Assembly: GCF_014202505.1 (NCBI RefSeq)
Contig: NZ_JACHGW010000001.1
Span: 930,001 to 994,000 of the forward strand
From: Armatimonas rosea
Lineage (GTDB): Bacteria > Armatimonadota > Armatimonadia > Armatimonadales > Armatimonadaceae
Reading direction: 5' to 3'
Length of the DNA: 64,000 bases
Shown here: in pieces, positions 51,508 through 60,221 of the stretch
How the letters are laid out: each line of letters starts with the position of its first letter
How positions within the stretch are numbered: the stretch's first letter is position 1
Notes under the pieces: model-generated
What the model was told of the DNA's origin: nothing
Seen by the model: the letters and a program-made list of their open reading frames with translations, nothing else
Database searches by the model: none
Program-made: the position numbers and the translations under genes

Positions 51508-52218
51508 TTAAGTGCCCAGAAACCGCCGAGCAGTTGCACTGGCCCGGTGCCAGATCGTGGTTTTCTTGACGACATCGCCCATCTGCGGGGCCTCGGCTTG
51601 CCAGCCACTGCCCAGGTAGAGCGCGACATGGCCCGGCGTGCATACCACATCGCCAAAGCGTAGCTCTCCGAGCACCGGCTTGCCCGCCTGCGCGATCGCC
51701 CCCGATGTCCGTGGGACACTCTTGCCCGCCACGCGCAGCATCGCCCCCACAAACCCCGAGCAGTCGCAGCCGCTCTTGGTATCGCCGCCGTAGAGATAGG
51801 GAACCCCCAGCCACTCCTCGACCGTGCGCGCGAGCTTTTGGCAGACTCCCGGCGGCGGGATAAGCTGGTCGTCGCCGAGCCGCAGGCGGACGTAGCCATC
51901 GAACGTGGTACTCTCCGGGCGAATCTTCGCCGCGCGGGAGTCGGTGCGCACTTGGACCGCATCCCCCGTCTGCTCCAGCGCCTGCACGATGCCCTTGCCC
52001 CCGGCCCAGGGAAGATACACCTCGCGCTTGCCCGTGGCCAGGTCGGCGCGAAAGACCATGTCCCGCGTCCCCCACCACACACTCCGCGCGGTAAGCAAGA
52101 CTGGCCCCTCACCGCCAGGGAAGTCGTCTTTGTAGAGCGTCGAGACACGGCGACCGTCGGGCAGTACAATCTCCCGCGCGGTGCGCTGGATGTCTTGCGG
52201 GCGTTTCATGGGATGCAT
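51508..52218 (-). CDS. NlpC/P60-family (C40) peptidase
   Basis: 236 residues. N-terminal part is SH3-like; the catalytic domain begins at about residue 125: VPYLYGGDTKSGCDCSGFVG contains the nucleophile cysteine, and TPGHVALYLGSG the histidine. Cleaves D-Glu-diaminopimelate-type bonds in peptidoglycan stem peptides. No signal peptide is visible; ATG 52209 is an alternative start. Confidence 0.9.
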   Translation of the reverse strand: MHPMKRPQDIQRTAREIVLPDGRRVSTLYKDDFPGGEGPVLLTARSVWWGTRDMVFRADLATGKREVYLPWAGGKGIVQALEQTGDAVQVRTDSRAAKIRPESTTFDGYVRLRLGDDQLIPPPGVCQKLARTVEEWLGVPYLYGGDTKSGCDCSGFVGAMLRVAGKSVPRTSGAIAQAGKPVLGELRFGDVVCTPGHVALYLGSGWQAEAPQMGDVVKKTTIWHRASATARRFLGT

Positions 52219-52224
52219 TTTACG

Positions 52225-52296
52225 GCGTTTTGAAACGGGCGGCTAAAGCGGCCCGCTGGTGCGGCAAGCAGGCTGAAGCCCGCTCTACTGTGCTAA
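52225..52296. repeat. Intergenic GGCTAAAGC / GGCTGAAGC repeat unit
   Basis: AAACGGGCGGCTAAAGCGGC followed by CAGGCTGAAGCCCGCTCTAC forms paired hairpins (GGGC..GCCC). Similar units are common between genes in several GC-rich phyla. Single copy in this window. Confidence 0.5.
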
Positions 52297-52307
52297 ACTT
52301 GAGCATA

Positions 52308-52916
52308 ATGATACGCTGGCCTGAGGTTTTTGATGAGGCGTACCCTATGCCGGGCGCGACCGACGACGTGTGTGAGGCATTTCTCGAAGAGATCGGGCAG
52401 CCCCTTACCGCTCAAGAGCTCGCGGAGATACGTGCGAGCCAGAGCAATCCATTTTTTGAAACAGATCCGCTCTATGCCTCGTGGGAGCCTCTTGATCCCG
52501 TGCTTTGGCCTCTTCCTCAGCGACCTCTGCCGCCTGCCTATCTCTCCTTGCTTCAGTGGTCTAATGGCGGCGAGTTCCGCACGGGGGAGCGCTGGTTCCA
52601 GTTCTTCCCCACCCATGACCTGCGGCCTATCTTGCTCTCCTACTGTTTGCCGGAGTACATGCCCTATGCCTTACCTTTTGCCTTCAATGGCAGCGGGACG
52701 TTCTATCTCTTTGACCTGCGAAGCCCTGCGGTAGACGGTGAGTATCCGATTGTCTGTGCGCATGCCGGCAACCTTGGCTGGGAGCCTGAGGCTTGCTTTG
52801 CGCTTGCAGGCTCGTTTATCACTCTCTGTCAGGGAACCCTAGAGATTGACAAACTACGCCACGGGAGTGGTGGCGAAAGAGGTTTTCCCCGTTCTTCTGC
52901 CGAATCTCAGGCTTGA
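52308..52916 (+). CDS. SMI1/KNR4 (SUKH) domain protein
   Basis: 202 residues from ATG 52308. Core features: PLPPAYLSLLQWSNGGEFRT, then RWFQFFPTHDLRPI, GTFYLFDLRSPAV, and a C-terminal helix (FALAGSFITLCQ). SUKH proteins are often immunity proteins of polymorphic toxins but also have housekeeping roles; no toxin gene is adjacent. Overlaps the ABC ATPase start by one base (TGATG). Confidence 0.82.
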   Translation: MIRWPEVFDEAYPMPGATDDVCEAFLEEIGQPLTAQELAEIRASQSNPFFETDPLYASWEPLDPVLWPLPQRPLPPAYLSLLQWSNGGEFRTGERWFQFFPTHDLRPILLSYCLPEYMPYALPFAFNGSGTFYLFDLRSPAVDGEYPIVCAHAGNLGWEPEACFALAGSFITLCQGTLEIDKLRHGSGGERGFPRSSAESQA

Positions 52917-54421
52917 TGTCATCTAACAAGGCAATGTCAGCGGGTGAGCCGATCTTGACGATGCGTGGGATCGAGAAGTCCTTTGGGACGGAGGTCAAAG
53001 CGCTCAAGGGAGTGGACTTTGAGGTCCGCCCCGGCGAGATTGTCGCGCTGCTCGGGGAGAATGGGGCGGGCAAGTCCACCCTGCTCAAGGCCATCACGGG
53101 GGTGCACACCCCCACGGCGGGCGAGGTGCGCTGGTTTGGCGAGCCGGTGGTGCTGGACTCTCCGGCGAAGGCGCGTGCCCTGGGAATCCGGACGGTCTAC
53201 CAGGAGCTCAACCTGGCACCGCACCTGAGTGTGGCGGCGAATATCTATCTGGGCGCGGAGCCGATGAAGAGTGGCCTGCTGGACCACAAGGCGATGCGCG
53301 AGAAGGCGCAGGCACTCCTTACCCACCATGGCTTTGACCTCAACCCGGATGCGCTGGTCGGGACACTCGGTCCGGCGCAGCGGCAGGCAGTCGAGATCTG
53401 CAAGGCGCTCTCCGAGGAAGCAAAGCTGCTTCTTCTCGATGAGCCGACCTCGTCGCTGGGCGAGAAAGAGATCGAGGAGCTCTTCACCACCCTGAAGGCA
53501 CTACGAGAGCGCGGGATCGGGATGGTCTTTGTCAGCCACCGCCTGCCCGAGTGCTTTGAGCTCTGTGACCGGGTGGTGGTCTTGCGCGATGGCCTGAAGG
53601 TCTACGAGGCCGCGATCTCGGAGACGGACACGTCCACGGTGGTGCGCGCGATGGTCGGGCGGGAGCTCTCGGACTTCTACCCGCGCGTGGCCGGCGAGCC
53701 CGGCGCGGAGCGGCTGAAGGTCAACTTAGATGGTGTGGAGTTCGCGACACGTGCCGGTGAGGTGGTCGGGATCGCGGGGCTGATGGGCGCGGGCCGCACG
53801 GAGCTCCTCGAGGCGATCTTTGGCCTGCGCCACATGAGCGGGAGTGTCTTGGTCGATGGCAAGCCACTTCCCCTCAACAAAGGCCCACGTGCCGCGATCA
53901 AAGCCGGAGTCGGGATGCTCACCGAGGACCGCAAGCGCACGGGGCTGGCGCTGGGGCTGCCCGTGCGCCACAACGTCACCCTGGCGGGGCTAGAGAAGAT
54001 CGCGCCGGGGCCGTGGCTCTCGCACGGGCCGGACAAGGCCGCCACCAAGACCGAGATCGAGCGCCTGCGGATCAAGACCTCCAGCACCGAGACCCTGATT
54101 GGGACCCTCTCCGGGGGCAATCAGCAAAAAGGTGTCCTCGGGCGCTGGCTCCACGCGGGGTCGTCGGTCTTGCTCTTTGACGAGCCGACGCGCGGGGTCG
54201 ATGTGGGCAGCAAGGTCGAGATCTACGAGCAGATGAACCTCCTCACCCAGGGTGGTGCGACCATTGTGCTAGTCTCCTCCGAGCTCCCCGAGCTTCTGGG
54301 GATGAGCGACCGCGTCCTGGTGCTCTTCCAAGGCCGCCTTGTCGCCAATCTCGCCCGCCCCGATGCCACCCCTGACCGCGTTCTGCACTACATGATGACC
54401 GGAAAAGATATCGCCCTATGA
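52916..54421 (+). CDS. Sugar ABC importer ATPase, RbsA/MglA type
   Basis: About 501 residues with two NBDs: Walker A GENGAGKSTLLKAI, signature-like LGPAQRQAVEIC, Walker B LLLLDEPTSSL; second half VGIAGLMGAGRTELLEAI and TLSGGNQQKGVLGRW. Energises uptake of pentoses, galactose or related sugars. The permease follows with a 4-nt overlap. No binding-protein gene is adjacent. Confidence 0.94.
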   Translation: MSSNKAMSAGEPILTMRGIEKSFGTEVKALKGVDFEVRPGEIVALLGENGAGKSTLLKAITGVHTPTAGEVRWFGEPVVLDSPAKARALGIRTVYQELNLAPHLSVAANIYLGAEPMKSGLLDHKAMREKAQALLTHHGFDLNPDALVGTLGPAQRQAVEICKALSEEAKLLLLDEPTSSLGEKEIEELFTTLKALRERGIGMVFVSHRLPECFELCDRVVVLRDGLKVYEAAISETDTSTVVRAMVGRELSDFYPRVAGEPGAERLKVNLDGVEFATRAGEVVGIAGLMGAGRTELLEAIFGLRHMSGSVLVDGKPLPLNKGPRAAIKAGVGMLTEDRKRTGLALGLPVRHNVTLAGLEKIAPGPWLSHGPDKAATKTEIERLRIKTSSTETLIGTLSGGNQQKGVLGRWLHAGSSVLLFDEPTRGVDVGSKVEIYEQMNLLTQGGATIVLVSSELPELLGMSDRVLVLFQGRLVANLARPDATPDRVLHYMMTGKDIAL

Positions 54422-55362
54422 CACTTGCCAAGCGCCTCCTGCCCGCCGTTTCCCTACTCTTGCTCTGTATCTTCTTCACCTTTCGTGTCCCCGCCGTGAC
54501 TGGCCACCAGTCGTTCTTGACGGTCGATAACCTCTACGGGATCACGGGGCAGTACGCCTACTTGCTCCTGATTGGCATGGGGGCGACCCTGGTGATCATT
54601 ATCGGGGGGATCGATCTCTCTGTGGGAAGCGTGGTCGCGCTCTCGGGCGTGATCGCATCGTACTTGATGGTGAAGTCCGGCCAGTCGGTGGCTGTCGGGG
54701 TTCTCTCGGGGATCGCGACCGGGGCACTCTCGGGGGGCCTGGTCGGGCTGATCGTCACCAAGCTCAAGGTCCCCGCCTTTATTGCGAGCCTCGGGATGCT
54801 GCTCGTCGTGCGCGGCGTGGCGCTCCGTGCGGCCAATGGCGTGACTGTCGACGGCACCCCGGAGCAGTTCAACCAGTTGGCCTCGGGGACCGTGCAGCAC
54901 ATTCCCATGCCGCTGATCCTGGTGCTTCTCGTGGCGGGGCTGGTGGCCTTTATCCTGCACTACACCAAGCTGGGACGCTATGTCTACGCTATCGGCTCCA
55001 ACCCGGAGGCCGCGCGTGTCTCGGGGGTCCCCGTCGAGAAAGTCCAGCTCGCAGTCTATGCGATCGGCGGTGCCCTTGCCGGACTTGCTGGTCTGGTCGA
55101 GTCTGCGCGCCTGAGCTCGGGCAACCCCACTGGCGGCGATGGCTACGAGCTCGATGTGGTCACCGCGGTCGTGGTCGGGGGCGCGAGCCTGGCGGGCGGC
55201 GAGGGCCGGGTCTCAGGAACCCTGCTCGGAGCGCTCCTGATCGCGGTCCTACGCAATGGCTTCAACCTGCTCGGGGTCCCCGCCTTCGACCAGAAGATCT
55301 ACATCGGCCTGCTGATTATCGGCGCAGTCGCCTTCGATCAGAGCCGCCGTAAGAGTAACTGA
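54418..55362 (+). CDS. Sugar ABC importer permease, RbsC type
   Basis: 314 residues, about eight to ten helices. IIGGIDLSVGSVVALSGVIA is the RbsC signature, with GRYVYAIGSNPEAARVSGVP the cytoplasmic EAA-like loop. Ends the two-gene operon. No periplasmic binding protein within the window; it may be encoded elsewhere. Confidence 0.94.
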   Translation: MTLAKRLLPAVSLLLLCIFFTFRVPAVTGHQSFLTVDNLYGITGQYAYLLLIGMGATLVIIIGGIDLSVGSVVALSGVIASYLMVKSGQSVAVGVLSGIATGALSGGLVGLIVTKLKVPAFIASLGMLLVVRGVALRAANGVTVDGTPEQFNQLASGTVQHIPMPLILVLLVAGLVAFILHYTKLGRYVYAIGSNPEAARVSGVPVEKVQLAVYAIGGALAGLAGLVESARLSSGNPTGGDGYELDVVTAVVVGGASLAGGEGRVSGTLLGALLIAVLRNGFNLLGVPAFDQKIYIGLLIIGAVAFDQSRRKSN

Positions 55363-55398
55363 GTGAAGCATGGTGCAGATTGAGGGGTCTTCTTGGAT

Positions 55399-56241
55399 AT
55401 GGATACACGACAGGCGCAAAAAATAGCGGAGAGCTATCTTCAGAAACTTGAGCTGGACAGAAGAAGTCTTCTTTCCGCAAAAAACGTGGGGAGTAGACTC
55501 TGCAATAAAAAATACGAGGAGTTCTGGCATCTGCGTTTCAGCGATCCTGAGGGTAGTCTCCGGATGGAGCTTCGGGAAGACCTGCTTCTGAGCCTCATTC
55601 GAATCGGGCCAAATGACAGAGAGCTTGTCAAGCATGAGCCTTTTCTGCCAGAAGCGATGGCTCGCAAGCGCATCGGGGAGCTTGTCCAAAAACTGGGCTG
55701 GTCAGCGGAGTATCCCGACATCTCTGACTTGAGTGCCAGACACGATGAGGAGCGGCCTGGATGGGGCGCTGACTTGCCTCGTGTGGCACAGGGAGTGCGT
55801 TTTTCTTCCCAAGGGGCATGGCTTCGGATCAGTGGGCAGGGGCAGGTGCTACGCATTGAGCGTCCGAATTATACTCCCGCCCCAAAAAGTTTCGTGGAGC
55901 GTATCTCTGCCGCGCAGGCAGTTGCCATCGCCGATGCGTGCATTCGCAGGTGCTCCCTCCAGCTTTCCCCGACGTCACTGCAGGAGGTGACCAAAAATAA
56001 GCGTGTGGTGCAGCCGAGCGCTTTCTGGGACGAAGCGAACTGGAAGGGAGACAAGACCAGACACATCAGTACCGATCCCAGTGAGGAGTTTTCCCGTGTT
56101 GCCTGGATTGTGGTGTATCCTGTCCCGTACGACGAGAGCCGGTTGTTCTACGGAGCAAAACATTCCATCTATTCTGTCTACGTGGATATTGAGACGGGGG
56201 CGGTGATCGGTGGCTGGCATGGGCCTCACTTGTCGCCGTAG
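55399..56241 (+). CDS. Uncharacterised protein with PepSY/YPEB-like ending
   Basis: 280 residues; no signal peptide. The C-terminal stretch VYVDIETGAVIGGW resembles the last strand of PepSY-like domains, and an N-terminal half may be another copy (RQAQKIAESYLQKLEL). Otherwise unrecognised. ATG 55399, or TTG 55393 placed 5 nt after GAGGGG. Codon use is somewhat less GC-rich than its neighbours. Convergent with the PPK2 gene. Confidence 0.65.
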   Translation: MDTRQAQKIAESYLQKLELDRRSLLSAKNVGSRLCNKKYEEFWHLRFSDPEGSLRMELREDLLLSLIRIGPNDRELVKHEPFLPEAMARKRIGELVQKLGWSAEYPDISDLSARHDEERPGWGADLPRVAQGVRFSSQGAWLRISGQGQVLRIERPNYTPAPKSFVERISAAQAVAIADACIRRCSLQLSPTSLQEVTKNKRVVQPSAFWDEANWKGDKTRHISTDPSEEFSRVAWIVVYPVPYDESRLFYGAKHSIYSVYVDIETGAVIGGWHGPHLSP

Positions 56242-56242
56242 C

Positions 56243-57070
56243 TCACCCTGCCGTAGCGCGGGCCTTGTCGAGCGCCACTTTTTGCTCCGCCCCGAGCTTT
56301 GCCAGCGCGGCCTTCCACTCGGCTTTGTAGGGCTTGAGGGTCTCGATCAGCACCTCGGCCATGGCGACATTGCGGAACCACTTGTTGTCGGCGGGGATGA
56401 CGTACCAAGGGGCGTCTTTGGTCGAGCAGCGCTCTAGGACATCGTCGTAGGCCGCGCTGTAGTTGTCCCAGAAGTTGCGCTCGGTCCAGTCACTGGGATT
56501 GAGCTTCCAGGCCTTGTCCGGGTTGGCCTCGCGCTCCAAAAGCCGCCGCTCTTGCTCGTCTTTGCTCACGTGGAGGAAGAACTTCACCACAATCACATTG
56601 TTATCTACGAGTAGATTTTCAAAGCTATTGATATCGTCGTAGCGCTTCTCCCAGACCGCTTTGGGGGCCAGCTCGTGCACCCGGACGACCAGGATGTCCT
56701 CGTAGTGGCTGCGGTTGAAGAAGACCACCTCGCCCTTTCCGGGGGTCTGCTTGTGGATGCGCCAGAGGAAGTCGTGGGCGCGCTCCTCGGGGGTGGGGAC
56801 TTTAAACGACGCAACCCGAGTCCCGCCGGGGTTCATCGCGCCGGCCACGCTCTTGATCGCACCGTCTTTCCCCGACGCGTCCCGGCCCTGGAGCACGACC
56901 AGGAGCGCATGTGTCCCCGCCGCTGAGAGCAGCTCCTGGAGCTTTCCTAGCTCAACCGCCTGCTTGGCAAAGCGCTCCAGGGCCTGCGCCTCGGTCATGC
57001 CACCGTCGCTCTTGGTGGGGATCGTGGTAAAGCTCACCTTACCGGGGTTATCGAATTTCTCGCAAAGCAT
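56243..57070 (-). CDS. ppk2: Polyphosphate kinase 2 family protein
   Basis: 275 residues. Transfers phosphate between polyphosphate and nucleotides. Walker A VLQGRDASGKDGAIKSV, then the lid/Walker B region VVFFNRSHYEDILVVRVHEL, and basic SDWTERNFWDNY. Its single-domain length fits class I or III PPK2, so it may phosphorylate AMP and/or ADP. Last of a four-gene operon (7-nt gap after GH20). Confidence 0.93.
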   Translation of the reverse strand: MLCEKFDNPGKVSFTTIPTKSDGGMTEAQALERFAKQAVELGKLQELLSAAGTHALLVVLQGRDASGKDGAIKSVAGAMNPGGTRVASFKVPTPEERAHDFLWRIHKQTPGKGEVVFFNRSHYEDILVVRVHELAPKAVWEKRYDDINSFENLLVDNNVIVVKFFLHVSKDEQERRLLEREANPDKAWKLNPSDWTERNFWDNYSAAYDDVLERCSTKDAPWYVIPADNKWFRNVAMAEVLIETLKPYKAEWKAALAKLGAEQKVALDKARATAG

Positions 57071-57077
57071 GGGGCGA

Positions 57078-59621
57078 TTATACCAACCCTGTCGCGGCGT
57101 GGACGAGCAGCCCAGACTCTCCGTTGGCGCTAGTGATCGTTATCGTGCCGCCGCTGGGGATCGTCAGGCTCCGCAGCCCCGGCGCGACCGTGCGTGCGCT
57201 CGGGTCCGAGAGCGCACTGGGATCGTCGCTGGTGGAGAGATTCACCCCGTAGACCAGCGCCGTCTCTTTTCCCTTGACGGTCACGGTTCCGACGACTGTC
57301 CCCCGCTCGGTTTTATGGGTCGCTGCGATAATCAGCCGCAGCTCGGTCGTGCCGTGAAGCTCCAGTGTGAGGGAGAGCGGTGCGGGCTCGGTGAGCTTTC
57401 CGGCGAGCAGGGTGGGGGCGAGACGGTAGAGGACCCCATCGCTCAGGCGCGCCTCGCGTGCCTTGCCGGGGAGCTGCGCCACCGCGCCGGGGCGTGGCTT
57501 GGTGGGCTGGGTTTGCTTCTCGCCCCAGAGGCGCGTGAAGACCTCGCCGGCATCCCAACGGGGCTTGGTTGCGCCGCCGTTCCAGAAGTGCTCTGCGGCC
57601 AGTACCATCGCCACAAACTGCCGCCGCTCCGGGCCATCGAGTACCTCGGCCTTGGACTCGTAGCCGCACCAGGTGGTCTGCAGGCCGCCCCACGCGCCGA
57701 CCTCTGCGGCCGCCTTGGCGAACCCCGAGACATTGCCCGGATTGAACCAGGTGCAGGCCACGAGCCGCGAGAACCCGGCGTCGCGGAGCTTCTTCAGCGA
57801 CGGAAACGTCTGATGCGCTCCGTACTGCCAGTCAAACAAGACAATGTCTTTGGGGAGGCCGTCGCGAACCGCCTTGGCATCGGCGGCACTGGGAGCGGTG
57901 CCAAAGCACGGGGCCACCTCCGACGGGTGCAGCGCCATGTCGGCCCACATCCACATTTCCTTGCCGCGTTTTTTATGGAAGGCCTGCCAGTGCTTGGCAT
58001 TGCTCACAAAGAGCTCGGAGAAGGTGCGGGGGGCGGAGCGGTACGGAAAGCGCCCGCGCATGGTCACTTCATCGAGGCCCGCATGAAACGCCGGGGCCCC
58101 GAACAAATCATCTGCCTCCGCGACCAGCCGCTCCAGGTAGCCTACCGCGGCGGGGTTGGAGATATTGACCGCGTAGGGCAGCTCCGGGTCCTCGGCGAAG
58201 GCCCGGTTCTGCGGCTTGTTGAAGAGCCACTCCATGTGGCCGTAGCTCTGCACCAGCGGGGTCAGCGTGATCCCGTGCGCCTTGGCAAAGGCAATCTCCT
58301 CCTTGACCGCCGCCTTCGTGCCGCCCCAGCTCGGGGCCACCGACGGGTCGCTCTCCCACTTGAGCTGCTCGCACTGGATCACCAGGTGGTTGAGCTTAAA
58401 GGGCGAGTAGAGACGCTCAATGAGCTTTTTCTGAAACGGGAGCGCGTTCTGCCCGTGGAACAAGTGCACGCCGCGAAAGCCCAGGGTCGGCCAGTCCTCG
58501 ATCTCGACCGAGTGAATGACTTGCCCGCGCTCATCGCTATCGAGGAGCTGGAGCAAGGTCTGCGCCGCCCAGAGTGTCCCGGCCGTATCGCTGCCTACGA
58601 GCTGGATGCGATCTTTGCGCACCGAGACCGTGTACGACTCCGGCCTACTCCCCCCCTTCGCAGCGCCCCCCTTCGCGGAGCTGGAGGGGGTGGCGAGCCC
58701 CAGCGAGCCGGGGGAGGAAGATAACAATGCAATCGCGCGCTCCGCACCGGGGCCGAGGACTTCGATCTTGGTCTTGTCTGTCAGGCGCACGGGCGGGCCG
58801 GTGACCGTGAGCTTCTTGGGGGTGGGGATCACCAGCGGGGTCTTGGCGGCTTGCGGGACGAAGGCATCTTTTTGGCCCCTAGCCCCGCTTCGCGGCCATC
58901 TCCCCGGCTCGTTCCTCGCCTCCCCTCTTCCCCTAATAGCTCCTTCGTCGCTGGGAAGAGGGGCAAATGTGATGGTGAAGGTCGCGGCCTGTTCGCCGTC
59001 GGCGAAACGCACCGGGCGGGGAGGGGAGCCCAGGCCGAGCCAGAAGATCGGGGCGGCTTGGGCCCACTCGAAGGGCTCCTTGCGTGCATCGAAGCAGACC
59101 GGTAGCTCGGATTTTTGGGTGCTGTGCCAGCCAAAGGCCACCTGTCCGAGCTTGGTCTCGAAGGCGAGCTTGCGAAACGGCGGCCCGAGGCGGCGCTCGT
59201 CCTGGGAGCCGGTGAGCGGCGTGAGGGGGACGGTTGCCAGGCGGGTGTCGCCGCTGAGGGGAGCGCCCTCCAGCAGGTTCGCATTGACATAGCCCGCCGC
59301 CCATTCTAGCTCCGCGGGGATATCGGACTTCAGGCGGTAGCGCAGAGTGGTCGTAACAGCGTTTTCCGTGACTAGCCACTCTAGGGCGACCGCAGCGCTC
59401 TCGTTCTCGGCACTCACCTCGGCCTGCCAGCTCTCACCGGTCTTGTGCCAGCCCGTCTCGCTCCAGCGGACCGTGGTGGGGTTGAAGAGCACCCCGCTCC
59501 AGCCGGCCTTGACCAGGTAGAGCGTGGAGCGCCGGATCACGGGGACACCGTCTAGGGTGACACGGAGGCCATTTGCCGGTGTCCAGGCAACCGAGAGACG
59601 ACCCAGGGAGAGGGGGCTCAT
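57078..59621 (-). CDS. GH20-type beta-N-acetylhexosaminidase-like protein with in-frame repeat insertions
   Basis: 847 residues. N-terminal beta domain (1-215), then a GH20b-type domain (VIPTPKKLTVTGPPVRLTDK) and the TIM barrel with FRGVHLFHGQNALP and HAGLDEVTMRGR (Asp-Glu catalytic pair), then C-terminal beta domains. No signal peptide. Residues about 219-249 (DEGAIRGRGEARNEPGRW region) and about 300-325 (SSPGSLGLATPSSSAKGG region) are encoded by palindromic repeats found elsewhere in the window; both lie in linker or loop positions. ATG overlaps the DUF2141 stop. Confidence 0.85.
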   Translation of the reverse strand: MSPLSLGRLSVAWTPANGLRVTLDGVPVIRRSTLYLVKAGWSGVLFNPTTVRWSETGWHKTGESWQAEVSAENESAAVALEWLVTENAVTTTLRYRLKSDIPAELEWAAGYVNANLLEGAPLSGDTRLATVPLTPLTGSQDERRLGPPFRKLAFETKLGQVAFGWHSTQKSELPVCFDARKEPFEWAQAAPIFWLGLGSPPRPVRFADGEQAATFTITFAPLPSDEGAIRGRGEARNEPGRWPRSGARGQKDAFVPQAAKTPLVIPTPKKLTVTGPPVRLTDKTKIEVLGPGAERAIALLSSSPGSLGLATPSSSAKGGAAKGGSRPESYTVSVRKDRIQLVGSDTAGTLWAAQTLLQLLDSDERGQVIHSVEIEDWPTLGFRGVHLFHGQNALPFQKKLIERLYSPFKLNHLVIQCEQLKWESDPSVAPSWGGTKAAVKEEIAFAKAHGITLTPLVQSYGHMEWLFNKPQNRAFAEDPELPYAVNISNPAAVGYLERLVAEADDLFGAPAFHAGLDEVTMRGRFPYRSAPRTFSELFVSNAKHWQAFHKKRGKEMWMWADMALHPSEVAPCFGTAPSAADAKAVRDGLPKDIVLFDWQYGAHQTFPSLKKLRDAGFSRLVACTWFNPGNVSGFAKAAAEVGAWGGLQTTWCGYESKAEVLDGPERRQFVAMVLAAEHFWNGGATKPRWDAGEVFTRLWGEKQTQPTKPRPGAVAQLPGKAREARLSDGVLYRLAPTLLAGKLTEPAPLSLTLELHGTTELRLIIAATHKTERGTVVGTVTVKGKETALVYGVNLSTSDDPSALSDPSARTVAPGLRSLTIPSGGTITITSANGESGLLVHAATGLV
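58645..58720. repeat. In-frame palindromic repeat 2 in the GH20 gene
   Basis: 58687-58713 is an exact reverse complement of 33576-33602 in the tRNA array. Flanking arms CCCCCCCTTCGCAGCGCCCC and GGAGCTGGAGGGGGT extend the palindrome. Translated as a Ser/Gly/Ala/Lys-rich loop. Confidence 0.85.
58866..58967. repeat. In-frame palindromic repeat 1 in the GH20 gene
   Basis: CCCCTAGCCCCGCTTCGCGG followed by 58895-58930, which matches 44583-44618 over 36 nt in reverse complement, and by the palindrome CCCCTCTTCCCC..GGGAAGAGGGG enclosing CTCCTTCGTCGC. The same blocks occur in the importer ATPase gene. Confidence 0.85.
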
Positions 59622-60220
59622 AGGTGTACCACCTTGATAAAAAGTAGCCGCTCGGGGCCGGCACCGGTGATCGCGAACGCAGTGTCTTTAAACCGCGGCG
59701 GCCCCATGCGGATCTTGGGATCGTTGGAGAAGCCAAAGCCCTCCTTGGGAATCCCAAAGGTCTTGGTATCGAGCTTACCGTTGCTGTTCTCATCGTGGAA
59801 GAGTGTCACGGCATAGACTCCTGGAGCCAGCTTGGGCACCACAAACCGCGCCGATTTATCGTCGGTTAGGGCGCACGTACCGCTGGTGAGCGCTTTCTCC
59901 CCCTTGTCGGGGAAGCCGTCGGGGCCGGCGAAGACCGAGTAGATCAGCTGGCCCTTGGCACTGCGCAGCCCCTCGACCTCCACCGTGAGTGCTGTCTCTT
60001 GCGGCTTCTCACCGTCGGCCAGCGCGACCGGGTAGCGTGCCTTGGTCCAAGCGAGGGCCTTCTCCAGAAACTTGGGTGCGGCGCTCAGCACGAGCGCCTG
60101 TGTGCTCCGGCCCTCGGTCTGGAGGGGCCAGGCGCGGGCAGGGTCGTATTTCTCGGGGAGTGTCAGCGCAAGCTCCAGGTCCGGGCTGGTTACCTCGATA
60201 ATGCTCATTCCCTTTTGCAT
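59618..60220 (-). CDS. DUF2141-domain protein
   Basis: 200 residues from ATG 60220, one base after the ankyrin stop. The C-terminal half matches DUF2141: VEVEGLRSAKGQLIYSVFAG, then VPKLAPGVYAVTLFHDENSN with the GxYAVxxxHDxNxNGxLD pattern and FGIPKEGFGFSNDP. The N-terminal 70 residues are unrecognised. DUF2141 proteins are usually exported, but no signal is visible here. Second gene of the ankyrin-DUF2141-GH20-PPK2 operon. Confidence 0.85.
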   Translation of the reverse strand: MQKGMSIIEVTSPDLELALTLPEKYDPARAWPLQTEGRSTQALVLSAAPKFLEKALAWTKARYPVALADGEKPQETALTVEVEGLRSAKGQLIYSVFAGPDGFPDKGEKALTSGTCALTDDKSARFVVPKLAPGVYAVTLFHDENSNGKLDTKTFGIPKEGFGFSNDPKIRMGPPRFKDTAFAITGAGPERLLFIKVVHL

Positions 60221-60221
60221 C

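Noticed and set aside
50993-52078. 361-residue version of the TPR protein
   Set aside because: The upstream part is an out-of-frame shadow of the NlpC/P60 gene; the signal-anchor start at 51502 fits.
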